Assembly: GCA_902609915.1 (NCBI GenBank)
Contig: CACLTO010000009.1
Coordinates: 1-36,325, forward strand
DNA: 36,325 bases
Origin: an uncultured Pelagibacteraceae bacterium
GTDB taxonomy: Bacteria; Pseudomonadota; Alphaproteobacteria; Pelagibacterales; Pelagibacteraceae
Reading direction: 5' to 3'
Shown here: in pieces, positions 27,482 through 35,283 of the stretch
How the letters are laid out: each line of letters starts with the position of its first letter
How positions within the stretch are numbered: position 1 is the stretch's first letter
The notes under the pieces: model-generated
What the model was told of the DNA's origin: nothing
The model's database searches: none
Seen by the model: the letters and a program-made list of their open reading frames with translations, nothing else
Translations under genes and position numbers: made by a program

Positions 27482-27606
27482 TAACTAAATACAATAAATA
27501 ATAAAATTATCCAAAACAAACCATAATAATAATATATATACTTTTTAGTAAAATAATAAGTTACTGGATTATGAACTTTTTTAGTTTTTTTCTTTTTTTT
27601 AGTCAT
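27481..27606 (-). CDS. Putative 41-residue Lys-rich single-helix membrane micro-protein
   Basis: A 42-codon ORF that starts 8 bp inside the end of dksA. The product has a strongly basic head (MTKKKKKTKKVHNPVTYY) followed by an aromatic and aliphatic stretch (YIYYYYGLFWIILLFIVFS) that could span a membrane once, with the basic head staying in the cytoplasm. The start is coupled to dksA translation, and the stop overlaps the start of the next micro-ORF. No known family is recognised. The two poly-A stretches that code for the Lys head make it sensitive to indels. It fills, with the 34-residue ORF, the whole gap between dksA and the GST gene. Confidence 0.5.
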   Translation of the reverse strand: MTKKKKKTKKVHNPVTYYFTKKYIYYYYGLFWIILLFIVFS

Positions 27607-28123
27607 CTGCGTGAACTTTTTCATCTTTTTCGTGTTTTTCTTGAGCTGCAATAGTATACTTTGCTACTGGTCTGGCCATAAGTCTTTTTAACCCTATAGG
27701 TTCTGCTGTATCAAGACAATAACCGTAGGTATCGTCTTTTATTCTAATCAAAGCTTTATCAATTTCAGATATTAATTTTATTTGTCTATTGATTGCTTTC
27801 ATCTCTACATTTTTATCAGTATAGGAACTCGCTTGATCCACTATATCTGCTGAAATACTGTTGTCATCCATACTTCCGTTATATAGGGCTTCGTTATTTG
27901 CTTTAATTAGTTCTTTTCTCCATTCTTGTAATTTCATCCTGAAAAAAACCCTGTGCTTTTCACACATGTATTTTTCAGTTTCTTTTGGCAAGTAGGTTTT
28001 TGAAATTTTGATAGGACTTTTATTAATTTCTTTAGCCTTGGTTACAGCTTTAGTCCTTATTTTGCTTATAGTCTTTGTCTTTGATTTAGATACTTTTTTT
28101 TTTACTTTCTTGGATTTAGCCAT
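27599..28123 (-). CDS. dksA: DksA/TraR-family RNA polymerase-binding regulator
   Basis: A 174-residue DksA homologue, which enters the RNA polymerase secondary channel and works with ppGpp on stable-RNA and amino-acid promoters. Residues 1-45 are a Lys-rich extension. Residues 50-125 form the coiled coil, whose tip D93-I-V-D96-Q-A98 matches the D-x-x-D-x-A tip of E. coli DksA. The zinc-finger region DTYGYCLDTAEPIGLKRLMARPVA keeps only Cys136 of the four cysteines, a degenerate finger common in alphaproteobacteria, so zinc is probably not bound. It has a near-consensus promoter and appears to lead two micro-ORFs that overlap its end. Confidence 0.93.
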   Translation of the reverse strand: MAKSKKVKKKVSKSKTKTISKIRTKAVTKAKEINKSPIKISKTYLPKETEKYMCEKHRVFFRMKLQEWRKELIKANNEALYNGSMDDNSISADIVDQASSYTDKNVEMKAINRQIKLISEIDKALIRIKDDTYGYCLDTAEPIGLKRLMARPVAKYTIAAQEKHEKDEKVHADD

Positions 28124-28145
28124 AATTTAAAATTGAATTCGACGG

Positions 28146-28173
28146 AGTATATTCAGCAAAATAAGGGTGTCAA
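28146..28173 (-). promoter_or_regulatory. Near-consensus sigma-70 promoter of dksA
   Basis: On the minus strand, TTGACA (28173-28168) is separated by 16 bp from TATACT (28151-28146). Transcription would start near 28139, giving a leader of about 16 bases before the dksA ATG at 28123. The -35 hexamer is perfect. Confidence 0.7.
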
Positions 28174-28202
28174 GCAACGTTAATTATTGTAATTATTAGT
28201 TA

Positions 28203-29525
28203 ATGAATGTTTTAAACAAAAACATAAATAATATTTTTTTCATTTTTGCTATATCACATTTAATTATTTGGACACTTATACCTTCTTTAACTAACAGTAA
28301 TTTACCCTTAGACACTATAGAGGCTTTAGCATGGGGTAGTAATTTAGATTGGGGATTTAATAAACATCCACCAATGAGTGCATTTTTTTTAGAGATTTTT
28401 TTCAATATTTTTGGCTCACAAGATTGGGCTTTCTACTTATTAAGCCAAATTTTTGTTGTGATTGCTTTTTATTACGTTTTCAAACTGGCTTATGGAATTC
28501 TAAAAGATCTCAAATTGAGCCTTATTTCAGTATTGTTATTAGTCTCAATTTATTTTTATAACTTCACTTCACCAGAATTTAATGTAAATGTTTGCCAATT
28601 ACCTTTTTGGTCAATAGTTGTTTATTACTCTTGGAAAATTTATGACACTAAAGTAATAAATTTTTTAGATTGTTTTTATGTTGCAGTATTTGGAGCAATA
28701 GGTTTTTTATCAAAATATTTATTTGTTTATTTATTAGTTTCGATTGATTTACTTTTCCTTTATTTAATTTTTTTTAAAAAATCAAAAAAATTTGATTTTA
28801 AATATATTATAACTCTTGAAGTATTTATCGTCTTATTAATACCGCATTTAATTTGGCTTTATGATAATGATTTTGTTACAGTTTTATATGGTCTAAAACG
28901 AACAGGTTTAGAATATGGCAGCATAATTAATCATCTTTATCAACCACTTATATTTTTGATCAAACAAATTGGAATTTTAATTCCTTTCTTCTTTTTGATA
29001 TGGTTATTAGTAAAAAAAATTAAATTCAGATTTAATTTAAAAGATAAAAAATTACTTTTTTTGATTTCAATAAATATTCTTCCAATTTTTTTAATGCTAT
29101 TAACATCAATGATTACAGGTTCAAAAATCAGGACAATGTGGATGACACCTTTTTATTTATTTTTTGGAGTTTTCTTAGTCTATTTATTTAAATCTCAAAT
29201 TAATTTAAAAAAAATTAATTCATTTCTACTTGGTTTTTTATTTCTATTTTTTCTTTCCCCAATTATTTATTCATATGTATCGATATCTCAAACTGATAAA
29301 AGAACAGATTACCCAGGAAAAGAAATTGCTTCAAAGGCCCAGATTACTTGGAATCAAGAATTTGAAAAAGAAATTGAGTTTGTGACTGGGGATGAATGGA
29401 AAGCAGGTAATCTCTCATATCATCTCAAATCAAGACCCACATGGGAAGGATTCACTACTGATGAGATATTGAAAAATTCATCACAATTTATTTGTATAGG
29501 TGAGGTATGTTTGGGCAGATACTAA
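28203..29525 (+). CDS. ArnT/PMT-like membrane glycosyltransferase (GT39/GT83 type)
   Basis: A 440-residue integral membrane protein with about ten hydrophobic segments. The first periplasmic loop has LPLDTIEALAWGSNLDWGFNKHPPMSAF, where the acidic residue and the K-H-P-P motif match the family of ArnT-like and dolichyl-mannose-type transferases that use a polyprenyl-phosphate sugar donor. A small soluble tail follows the last helix (about 380-440). The gene directly upstream of a GT2 enzyme that could make the polyprenyl-phosphate sugar fits this role, adding a sugar to lipid A, a glycan or a protein. The acceptor is unknown. The start at 28203 is the first ATG of the ORF. Confidence 0.83.
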   Translation: MNVLNKNINNIFFIFAISHLIIWTLIPSLTNSNLPLDTIEALAWGSNLDWGFNKHPPMSAFFLEIFFNIFGSQDWAFYLLSQIFVVIAFYYVFKLAYGILKDLKLSLISVLLLVSIYFYNFTSPEFNVNVCQLPFWSIVVYYSWKIYDTKVINFLDCFYVAVFGAIGFLSKYLFVYLLVSIDLLFLYLIFFKKSKKFDFKYIITLEVFIVLLIPHLIWLYDNDFVTVLYGLKRTGLEYGSIINHLYQPLIFLIKQIGILIPFFFLIWLLVKKIKFRFNLKDKKLLFLISINILPIFLMLLTSMITGSKIRTMWMTPFYLFFGVFLVYLFKSQINLKKINSFLLGFLFLFFLSPIIYSYVSISQTDKRTDYPGKEIASKAQITWNQEFEKEIEFVTGDEWKAGNLSYHLKSRPTWEGFTTDEILKNSSQFICIGEVCLGRY

Positions 29526-29537
29526 AAAGAAATTTAA

Positions 29538-30407
29538 ATGAAAATTAAAATTTTAATCCCAATATTTAATGATTGGCAATCAGTTCTTAAGTTATTAGAT
29601 GAAATAAACAACTTATCTTTAGATAGTGAGTTTCAGTTATCAATAATTATTTTGAACGATGCTTCAAATTTTGATCGTCCAGATATTGAAAAATCTTTTG
29701 AAAATATTCAATCATTAAAGATTTTGAATATGAAACATAATCAGGGTCACACGAGATGTATTGCAACAGGATTAAAGTACATTGTTGAAAAAGATGATTT
29801 TGATTTTGCTATTCCAATGGATGGAGATGGTGAAGATAGACCAGAGGAAATAAAAATTTTTTTAGACCAGATAAAAAGATCTCATGAAAAGCCAATTGTT
29901 GGTGAAAGAATTAAAAGATCTGAAAGTACGATTTTTAAAATTTGTTATCAATTACATAAGCTCATAACCTTTGTGTTTACTGGTAAATCAATTAAATTTG
30001 GCAATTACACTTGTTTACCAAAATCAACTGTAGAGAAAATGATTAAAGAAAAATCTACTTGGAATAGTTTTTCAGGATCATTAAAAAAAATTGAAAACGA
30101 TTTAATTCCAATTCCCTCTATAAGAGGATCAAGATATTTTGGACCCTCAAAAATGAATTTTATGAATTTAATAAAACATTCGCTTTCAATTATGAGTGTT
30201 TTTAGAAAAATGTTTTTAATTCGTTCAGCGCTCTTTATAATAATATATATTTTGCTTATAAAGAGTAATGCTTCTATAATTACTTCTGTACCATTAATTT
30301 TATTGTTGATCGCTGTTTACTCAGTATCAAATCTAGCACTAAGAGAAAATATGGAGGAATTTAAGAATTCATTAACTCACATAAAAGATATTGAACAAAT
30401 AAAATGA
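29538..30407 (+). CDS. Family 2 glycosyltransferase (polyprenyl-phosphate sugar synthase-like)
   Basis: A 289-residue GT-A transferase. The N-terminus KILIPIFNDWQSVLKLLDEI is the nucleotide-sugar binding start. KHNQGHTRCIATGLKY and AIPMDGDGEDRPEEI contain the D-x-D-like metal site (DGDGED). Two hydrophobic segments at the C-terminus (about 225-275, FLIRSALFIIIYILLI and VPLILLLIAVYSVSNLAL) anchor it to the membrane, as in dolichol-phosphate-mannose-type synthases. It follows the ArnT-like gene by 12 bp and overlaps ppc by 4 bp. The most economical reading is that it charges polyprenyl phosphate with a sugar for the neighbouring transferase, which is inference. Confidence 0.85.
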   Translation: MKIKILIPIFNDWQSVLKLLDEINNLSLDSEFQLSIIILNDASNFDRPDIEKSFENIQSLKILNMKHNQGHTRCIATGLKYIVEKDDFDFAIPMDGDGEDRPEEIKIFLDQIKRSHEKPIVGERIKRSESTIFKICYQLHKLITFVFTGKSIKFGNYTCLPKSTVEKMIKEKSTWNSFSGSLKKIENDLIPIPSIRGSRYFGPSKMNFMNLIKHSLSIMSVFRKMFLIRSALFIIIYILLIKSNASIITSVPLILLLIAVYSVSNLALRENMEEFKNSLTHIKDIEQIK

Positions 30408-33091
30408 AAAAAAAGGATTTATACTACGAGAGAATTCCAACAAAACTTTTAAGAGAAGATGTAAAATATTTAGGAGATACACTTGGAAGAGTAATTGCTA
30501 CTCAGGAGGGTTCAAATTTTTTTGATTTAGTAGAAAATGTTAGAAAATTATCAAAAGTGAACAAAAAAAATCCCAATCAAAAAAAATTGAATAGTAAAGT
30601 TGTTGCTGCCATAAAAAAGATTAATCCAAAAAATACTTTTAAATTAACAAGAGCATTTTCGCATTTTATGAATTTTATAAATTTAGCAGAATTAGTTGAT
30701 GCCTCTAGGAGCCTAAATCAATACGAAAATAACAAAAAAAAATCAAATAAACAAAATTTATTTATTGAAGAAATTTTTGAAGATCTATTTAGGAAAAAAA
30801 ATATTTCAAAAAATAAAATTTATAATTTGGCCAAAAACTTAAATATTGGTATAGTTTTAACTGCTCATCCAACTGAGGTAAAAAGAAGAACTTTAATTCA
30901 AAAGCATCATAAGATTATTGAGATACTCGAACAAAGGGAGTTGTTAAAAAATTTTCCCTCAAAATTGAAAATACTTGATAAAGAACTTTTCGATGAATTG
31001 ACAATTATTTGGAATACGGATGATTTAAAAAGGGTAAGACCATCACCCTTTGATGAAGCTAGATGGGGACTTGCTATAATTGAAGATAGTTTGTGGGATA
31101 CAGTTCCAAAAGTGTACAGAAAATTAAACTCTATATTTGTAAAAAATATGGGTAAAAATTTACCTAAAAATTTTAATCCAATAGTATTTGGCTCATGGAT
31201 GGGGGGTGATCGAGATGGCAATCCTAATGTAACCGCAGAGGTTACAAGAAAAGTAATTTTATTATCTAGATGGGAAGCTGCAAAACTTTATGAGAAAGCG
31301 CTTACTAAAATAATAAGATCTTATTCTATGAAAAAATGCTCAAAAAAAATACAAAAAAAAGTTGGAAAATCGTTTGAGCCTTATAGAGTTTTCTTAAGAC
31401 CTTTAAGAGATAAAATTCGATTAACTCACAGATCTATTGAACAACATTTAGTTAATAATAAACCTTTAAATCACAAAGAATTAATAAATTCTCGTGAACA
31501 AATATTAAAGCCCTTAAGAGTAGTAAGAGAGTCTCTTGAGCAGAACCAAAATGAAAATATAGCTAGTGGTGAATTATTAGATTTGATGAGAAGAACTAAA
31601 TGTTTTGGTATTAATTTAGCAAGACTAGATATAAGGCAAGAGTCTTCCAGACACAGTCAATTGATAAACGAATTTGTAAAAAGAAAATATAATAAAAGTT
31701 ACTTAAAATTTAGTGAAAATGAAAAGATTGAATTTTTAAAAAAACAAATACTTGCAAAAAAAAATCAAATAAATGATTTACAAATAAGAGATAAAGAGAA
31801 TAAAGAGGTTTGGTCTACTTTTAAGATCCTTTCTAATGAGCCGAGTGAAAGTTTAGGAGCTTATGTTATATCAATGACAACCTCAGCCTCAGATATATTG
31901 TCTGTATTATTTTTACAGAAAGAGGCAAAAATTAAAGATAAATTAAGAGTGGTTCCTTTATTTGAAACTTTAGATGATCTTATTAATTCAAAATCAATAA
32001 TACAGACCTTATTTTCACAAAGATGGTATAGAAAATTAATTAATAACAAACAAGAGGTGATGATTGGTTATTCAGACTCTAGTAAGGACGCTGGTAAAAT
32101 ATGTGCAAGTTGGCATCAGTATAAGGCTCAAGAGGAAATAGTGAGCTTAGCAAAGAAATTTAAAATTGAGGTAATTTTTTTTCATGGGCGAGGGGGATCT
32201 GCAGGCAGAGGAGGTGGGCCAATACAAGCTACTCTCAGATCGCTACCTCCAAACTCTGTTAATGGTAAAATTAGAATTACTGATCAAGGTGAGGTCATTC
32301 AGCAGAAATATGGCTATGAACCCTTAGCTAATTACAATTTGTGTAGCTACATAGGTGCTGTAACTGAAGCTACTTTAAACCCACCACCATCCCCAAAAAA
32401 TAACTGGAGAGACCTAATCGAAAAAATGTCAGATATTTCTAAAAGCTCTTATAGAAAAAATATAAACCAAAGTTCAGAATTTATTAAATACTTTGAAACA
32501 GTCACTCCTCACAAGGCACTTGGAAAACTTTCAATAGGCTCGAGACCATCAAAAAGAAAAAATGTTGATAATATAAAAAGTTTAAGAGCAATACCCTGGG
32601 TTTTTGCATGGACACAAATTAGACTTATGCTTCCAGCATGGCTAGGAAGTGCTGAGGCCTTAAGATACTCTTACATTAATAAATTTAGAAGAACCTTATT
32701 GGACATGGAGAAAAATTGGCCATTTTTTAATTCTATGCTTGATACACTTGACATGGTTATTGCAAAAGCTGATCCTGAAATATCAAAAATATACGAGGAA
32801 TATTTAGCAGACGATAGTTTAAAGAGAGTCGGAAAGAAACTTAGATTTCAATTTGATGTTATTAAAAAATTGAATAAAAAAATTACACCTAAAGAGATTG
32901 CTGCTATCAGAAAGCAATTTAGATCTCCAATTATTGCTAGAAGTATATACTCTGAAGTATTAAATATTATTCAACCTACCGTTATTAAAAAACTTCAAGT
33001 CAATAAAAACCCTGAAAATAAGCAATATCTAAACGATGCTTTACTAACTTCCATTGCTGGTATTTCAGCTGCAATGAAAAATACTGGTTGA
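30404..33091 (+). CDS. ppc: Phosphoenolpyruvate carboxylase
   Basis: An 895-residue enzyme that makes oxaloacetate from PEP and bicarbonate, refilling the TCA cycle. The catalytic motif VLTAHPTEVKRRTL has His155. FGSWMGGDRDGNPNVT, LARLDIRQESSRH, VMIGYSDSSKDAGK and the PEP-binding loop FHGRGGSAGRGGGP (His594) are all present. It closes with the canonical AAMKNTG C-terminus that completes the active site. The length is normal. With ppdK in the same window, it forms a pyruvate-PEP-oxaloacetate node. It is the last gene of the glycosyltransferase-ppc run and converges on umuC with 10 bp between the stops. Confidence 0.97.
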   Translation: MKKKDLYYERIPTKLLREDVKYLGDTLGRVIATQEGSNFFDLVENVRKLSKVNKKNPNQKKLNSKVVAAIKKINPKNTFKLTRAFSHFMNFINLAELVDASRSLNQYENNKKKSNKQNLFIEEIFEDLFRKKNISKNKIYNLAKNLNIGIVLTAHPTEVKRRTLIQKHHKIIEILEQRELLKNFPSKLKILDKELFDELTIIWNTDDLKRVRPSPFDEARWGLAIIEDSLWDTVPKVYRKLNSIFVKNMGKNLPKNFNPIVFGSWMGGDRDGNPNVTAEVTRKVILLSRWEAAKLYEKALTKIIRSYSMKKCSKKIQKKVGKSFEPYRVFLRPLRDKIRLTHRSIEQHLVNNKPLNHKELINSREQILKPLRVVRESLEQNQNENIASGELLDLMRRTKCFGINLARLDIRQESSRHSQLINEFVKRKYNKSYLKFSENEKIEFLKKQILAKKNQINDLQIRDKENKEVWSTFKILSNEPSESLGAYVISMTTSASDILSVLFLQKEAKIKDKLRVVPLFETLDDLINSKSIIQTLFSQRWYRKLINNKQEVMIGYSDSSKDAGKICASWHQYKAQEEIVSLAKKFKIEVIFFHGRGGSAGRGGGPIQATLRSLPPNSVNGKIRITDQGEVIQQKYGYEPLANYNLCSYIGAVTEATLNPPPSPKNNWRDLIEKMSDISKSSYRKNINQSSEFIKYFETVTPHKALGKLSIGSRPSKRKNVDNIKSLRAIPWVFAWTQIRLMLPAWLGSAEALRYSYINKFRRTLLDMEKNWPFFNSMLDTLDMVIAKADPEISKIYEEYLADDSLKRVGKKLRFQFDVIKKLNKKITPKEIAAIRKQFRSPIIARSIYSEVLNIIQPTVIKKLQVNKNPENKQYLNDALLTSIAGISAAMKNTG

Positions 33092-33101
33092 TATTCATCT
33101 T

Positions 33102-34382
33102 TTAGACAGCCCTAATTGTCGGCAGATAATAAAAATCAGCTGTATCTATCTTAGAAGAATACTGTCTTCTCATATTCCATTTTTTATGAACGCCTGCACT
33201 TGCAAGACTTAATGTAGATCTTCCATATCTATAGTTGGTATTGTCAATTGATTGCATTAAGCTTTTTATCTTTTCATCTTTTTCTGATGAAAATAAATTT
33301 TTTCTTCCGTCATCATTACGCAATCCTGTAAGCATGACACCTGCTTTCTGGTATCGATATCCGTTTTTGAAAATACTTTCTAAAATTGAGACTGCGGTTT
33401 TAACAGTTTCAATACTATTATTTGTTGCAATCGGAAAATCAATTGTCTTTGAATTTGAATAATAGCCATAATCCCTTTGAAATGGACTTGTTCTAACGAA
33501 AACTGTAATTGCTTTTGCAACTAAAGACTCTGATCTAATTTTTTCAGATGCATTTAAACAGTAGTTTGCAACTGCTTCTTTTAACTCTTGAAACTTTTCA
33601 ATTCTTTTTCCAAACGATCTTGAAACTACACAGCTCTTTCTTTTTGTTTGCGTTGTCTCTAAATTAATACAGGGAATACCTCTAAGTTCCATTGCAGTTC
33701 TAGAACTTAAAACATTAGAACATTTTTTGATCCATGTATTAGATTTATTTTTAAGTTGTTTTGCATTATAAATTCCATTTTTTTGATAAAACTTCGTAAG
33801 CTGTCTGCCGACACCCCAAACATCATTGATTTCAACTTTTTCTAATATAGGATCTAAATTCTCGATACCAATTAAACTAGTAACACCCGATTGTTTTTTT
33901 TTTGCAATATGATTTGCTACTTTGCTCAAAGTTTTAGTTTTAGCAATTCCAATACTAGTTGGGATACCTGTCCATTGTAAAACTGTTTCTCTAATTTCTC
34001 GTCCTACCTTCTCAATGTCAGAGTCTGGAAAGTTAGATAAATCTATAAATGCTTCATCAATTGAGTAAACTTCTATTTCAGTATTAAATCTTTTAAGTGT
34101 TCTCATTACCCTTCTAGATAAATCTCCATATAAAGAATAATTTGATGAAAAAACTTCAACTTTATTTTTAACAATAATATCTTTTGCTTTAAAATAAGGT
34201 TCACCCATTTTAATTCCCAAAGCTTTTGCTTCATTGGATCTTGAAATTATACAACCATCATTATTCGATAACACAACTACAGGTTTTTTTCTTATTTTTG
34301 GATTGAATAATCTTTCACATGAAACATAGAAAGAATTACAGTCAACTAAAGCTAATTTTTTAGTACGTTGAATGAATGACAT
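33102..34382 (-). CDS. umuC: Y-family DNA polymerase V catalytic subunit
   Basis: A 426-residue translesion polymerase, the catalytic partner of UmuD'. ALVDCNSFYVSCERLF at the N-terminus holds Asp14, and YSIDEAFIDL holds Asp109 and Glu110, the metal-binding triad. SNNDGCIISRSNEAKALGIKMGEPYFK and GIPTSIGIAKTKTLSKVANHIAKK are Y-family finger and palm segments. The C-terminal little-finger part has SASAGV-like ending (STLSLASAGVHKKWNMRRQYSS) typical of UmuC. It overlaps umuD by 23 bp, so the subunits are translationally coupled, and the operon starts behind an SOS box. Confidence 0.95.
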   Translation of the reverse strand: MSFIQRTKKLALVDCNSFYVSCERLFNPKIRKKPVVVLSNNDGCIISRSNEAKALGIKMGEPYFKAKDIIVKNKVEVFSSNYSLYGDLSRRVMRTLKRFNTEIEVYSIDEAFIDLSNFPDSDIEKVGREIRETVLQWTGIPTSIGIAKTKTLSKVANHIAKKKQSGVTSLIGIENLDPILEKVEINDVWGVGRQLTKFYQKNGIYNAKQLKNKSNTWIKKCSNVLSSRTAMELRGIPCINLETTQTKRKSCVVSRSFGKRIEKFQELKEAVANYCLNASEKIRSESLVAKAITVFVRTSPFQRDYGYYSNSKTIDFPIATNNSIETVKTAVSILESIFKNGYRYQKAGVMLTGLRNDDGRKNLFSSEKDEKIKSLMQSIDNTNYRYGRSTLSLASAGVHKKWNMRRQYSSKIDTADFYYLPTIRAV

Positions 34383-34755
34383 AAGTCACAACCCCCCAAA
34401 TAAAAACATCTTCTTCTTCGTTAATTAAAATTCTATTAGAAAAATCCTTAGATCCAGATGATAGAAATTTTTTATCCCTTTCTTGAACTAAAGTTTTAAC
34501 CACAAGTTCATCATGAACATTTGCAATAACGGTTGAAAAGTTTTTTGGTTTTAAGCTTTTATCTACAACTAATAGATCTCCATCATTAATTCCAACATCC
34601 ACCATGGATTTTCCCTGAACTCTGATAATAAAAGTAGCTGGAACGTTTTTGATTAAATGCATGTTTAGATCGATATCTTCTTCGATATAATCAGTTGCGG
34701 GCGATGGAAAACCAGCACCAGCTTTATGCAAATAATAAGGAATAGTGAGTTTCAT
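34360..34755 (-). CDS. umuD: UmuD, self-cleaving S24 subunit of DNA polymerase V
   Basis: A 131-residue LexA/S24-type peptidase. The cleavage site lies in AGAGFPSPATDY, between Ala14 and Gly15. The catalytic pair is Ser50 (QGKSMVD) and Lys87 (ELVVKTLV). All three positions sit exactly ten residues earlier than the E. coli site Cys24-Gly25, Ser60 and Lys97, so the N-terminal arm is ten residues shorter, with the spacing kept. RecA-assisted cleavage would give UmuD', which joins UmuC. It has no DNA-binding domain, so it is not LexA. The ATG follows directly after the SOS box. Confidence 0.95.
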   Translation of the reverse strand: MKLTIPYYLHKAGAGFPSPATDYIEEDIDLNMHLIKNVPATFIIRVQGKSMVDVGINDGDLLVVDKSLKPKNFSTVIANVHDELVVKTLVQERDKKFLSSGSKDFSNRILINEEEDVFIWGVVTYVIHSTY

Positions 34756-34770
34756 GTTCTTGTTTTGTTC
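34756..34770 (-). promoter_or_regulatory. Alphaproteobacterial SOS (LexA) box
   Basis: The plus strand reads GTTC, seven bases, GTTC, an exact match to the known alphaproteobacterial LexA box GTTC-N7-GTTC. It ends on the base before the umuD start codon and covers the expected transcription start, so LexA would block umuDC until DNA damage. Confidence 0.85.
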
Positions 34771-34773
34771 TTA

Positions 34774-34802
34774 TTTGTAGCGCACTTATACAATGCAGTC
34801 AA
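34774..34802 (-). promoter_or_regulatory. Sigma-70-type promoter of umuDC
   Basis: On the minus strand, TTGACT (34802-34797) is followed after 17 bp by TACAAA (34779-34774). The start of transcription would fall within the SOS box, leaving a leader of only about a dozen bases with no Shine-Dalgarno sequence. Confidence 0.6.
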
Positions 34803-34826
34803 TAGGTTGTATTTTGAGTCCGTAGT

Positions 34827-34848
34827 TGAATCAAAAGTGAATCAAAAG
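34827..34848 (+). repeat. Tandem 11-bp repeat upstream of the GFA gene
   Basis: TGAATCAAAAG occurs twice head to tail and is followed by a related GTGAAC. The period of 11 bp is one helical turn, which would suit a protein-binding site. It lies between the umuDC promoter and the GFA-family gene, about 70 bases before the latter's ATG. Chance is possible. Confidence 0.35.
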
Positions 34849-34915
34849 GTGAACATCGAAACTATATTTTGTATGCTTGTGGATAACTTCAACCAAGGAT
34901 AGTTTAAATTATCAA

Positions 34916-35278
34916 ATGAAAAAATTAATTTGTCATTGTGGAGCTGTCGAAGCAGAAATAAATTTAGATGGAGATTTAGCTAAAGTAATAAAATGTAATT
35001 GTTCTATTTGTAAAAGAAAAGGAGCAATTATGTCGATGGTAAAAAATGAAGATTTTAAAATTACCAAAGGAGAAGACAAATTAAAACTTTATCAATTTCA
35101 TTCAAAAGTTGCCAAACATTATTTTTGTTCTGATTGTGGAATTTATACTCATCACAACCCAAGAATAAATCCAGCGATGACAGGATTTAATGTTGGATGT
35201 ATTGATGAAATAAATACTTTTGACATAAAAGAAGTCCCAGTAAACGACGGTCAAAATCATCCATTAGATAAAAAATAA
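34916..35278 (+). CDS. GFA-family (glutathione-dependent formaldehyde-activating-like) zinc protein
   Basis: A 120-residue protein with the CENP-V/GFA fold. Zinc ligands are visible as Cys6 and Cys8 (ICHCG), Cys27, Cys29 and Cys32 (KCNCSICK) and Cys71 and Cys74 (FCSDCG). YTHHNPR and the NVGCID end are usual for the family. I chose the ATG at 34916, where the conserved KLICHCG sequence starts; an earlier in-frame TTG at 34877 adds a stretch with no family look. The true substrate of most such proteins is unknown, and the formaldehyde name is historical. It is followed five bases later by the glycerate kinase gene. Confidence 0.86.
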   Translation: MKKLICHCGAVEAEINLDGDLAKVIKCNCSICKRKGAIMSMVKNEDFKITKGEDKLKLYQFHSKVAKHYFCSDCGIYTHHNPRINPAMTGFNVGCIDEINTFDIKEVPVNDGQNHPLDKK

Positions 35279-35283
35279 TTTTC

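Noticed and set aside
34827-34854. Second SOS box in the umuD-GFA region
   Set aside because: GTGAAC and GAATC elements do not give two GTTC or GAAC half-sites with seven bases between them.
34877-34915. Upstream TTG start of the GFA-family gene
   Set aside because: The added 13 residues are not family-like, and the conserved KLICHCG starts right after the ATG at 34916.
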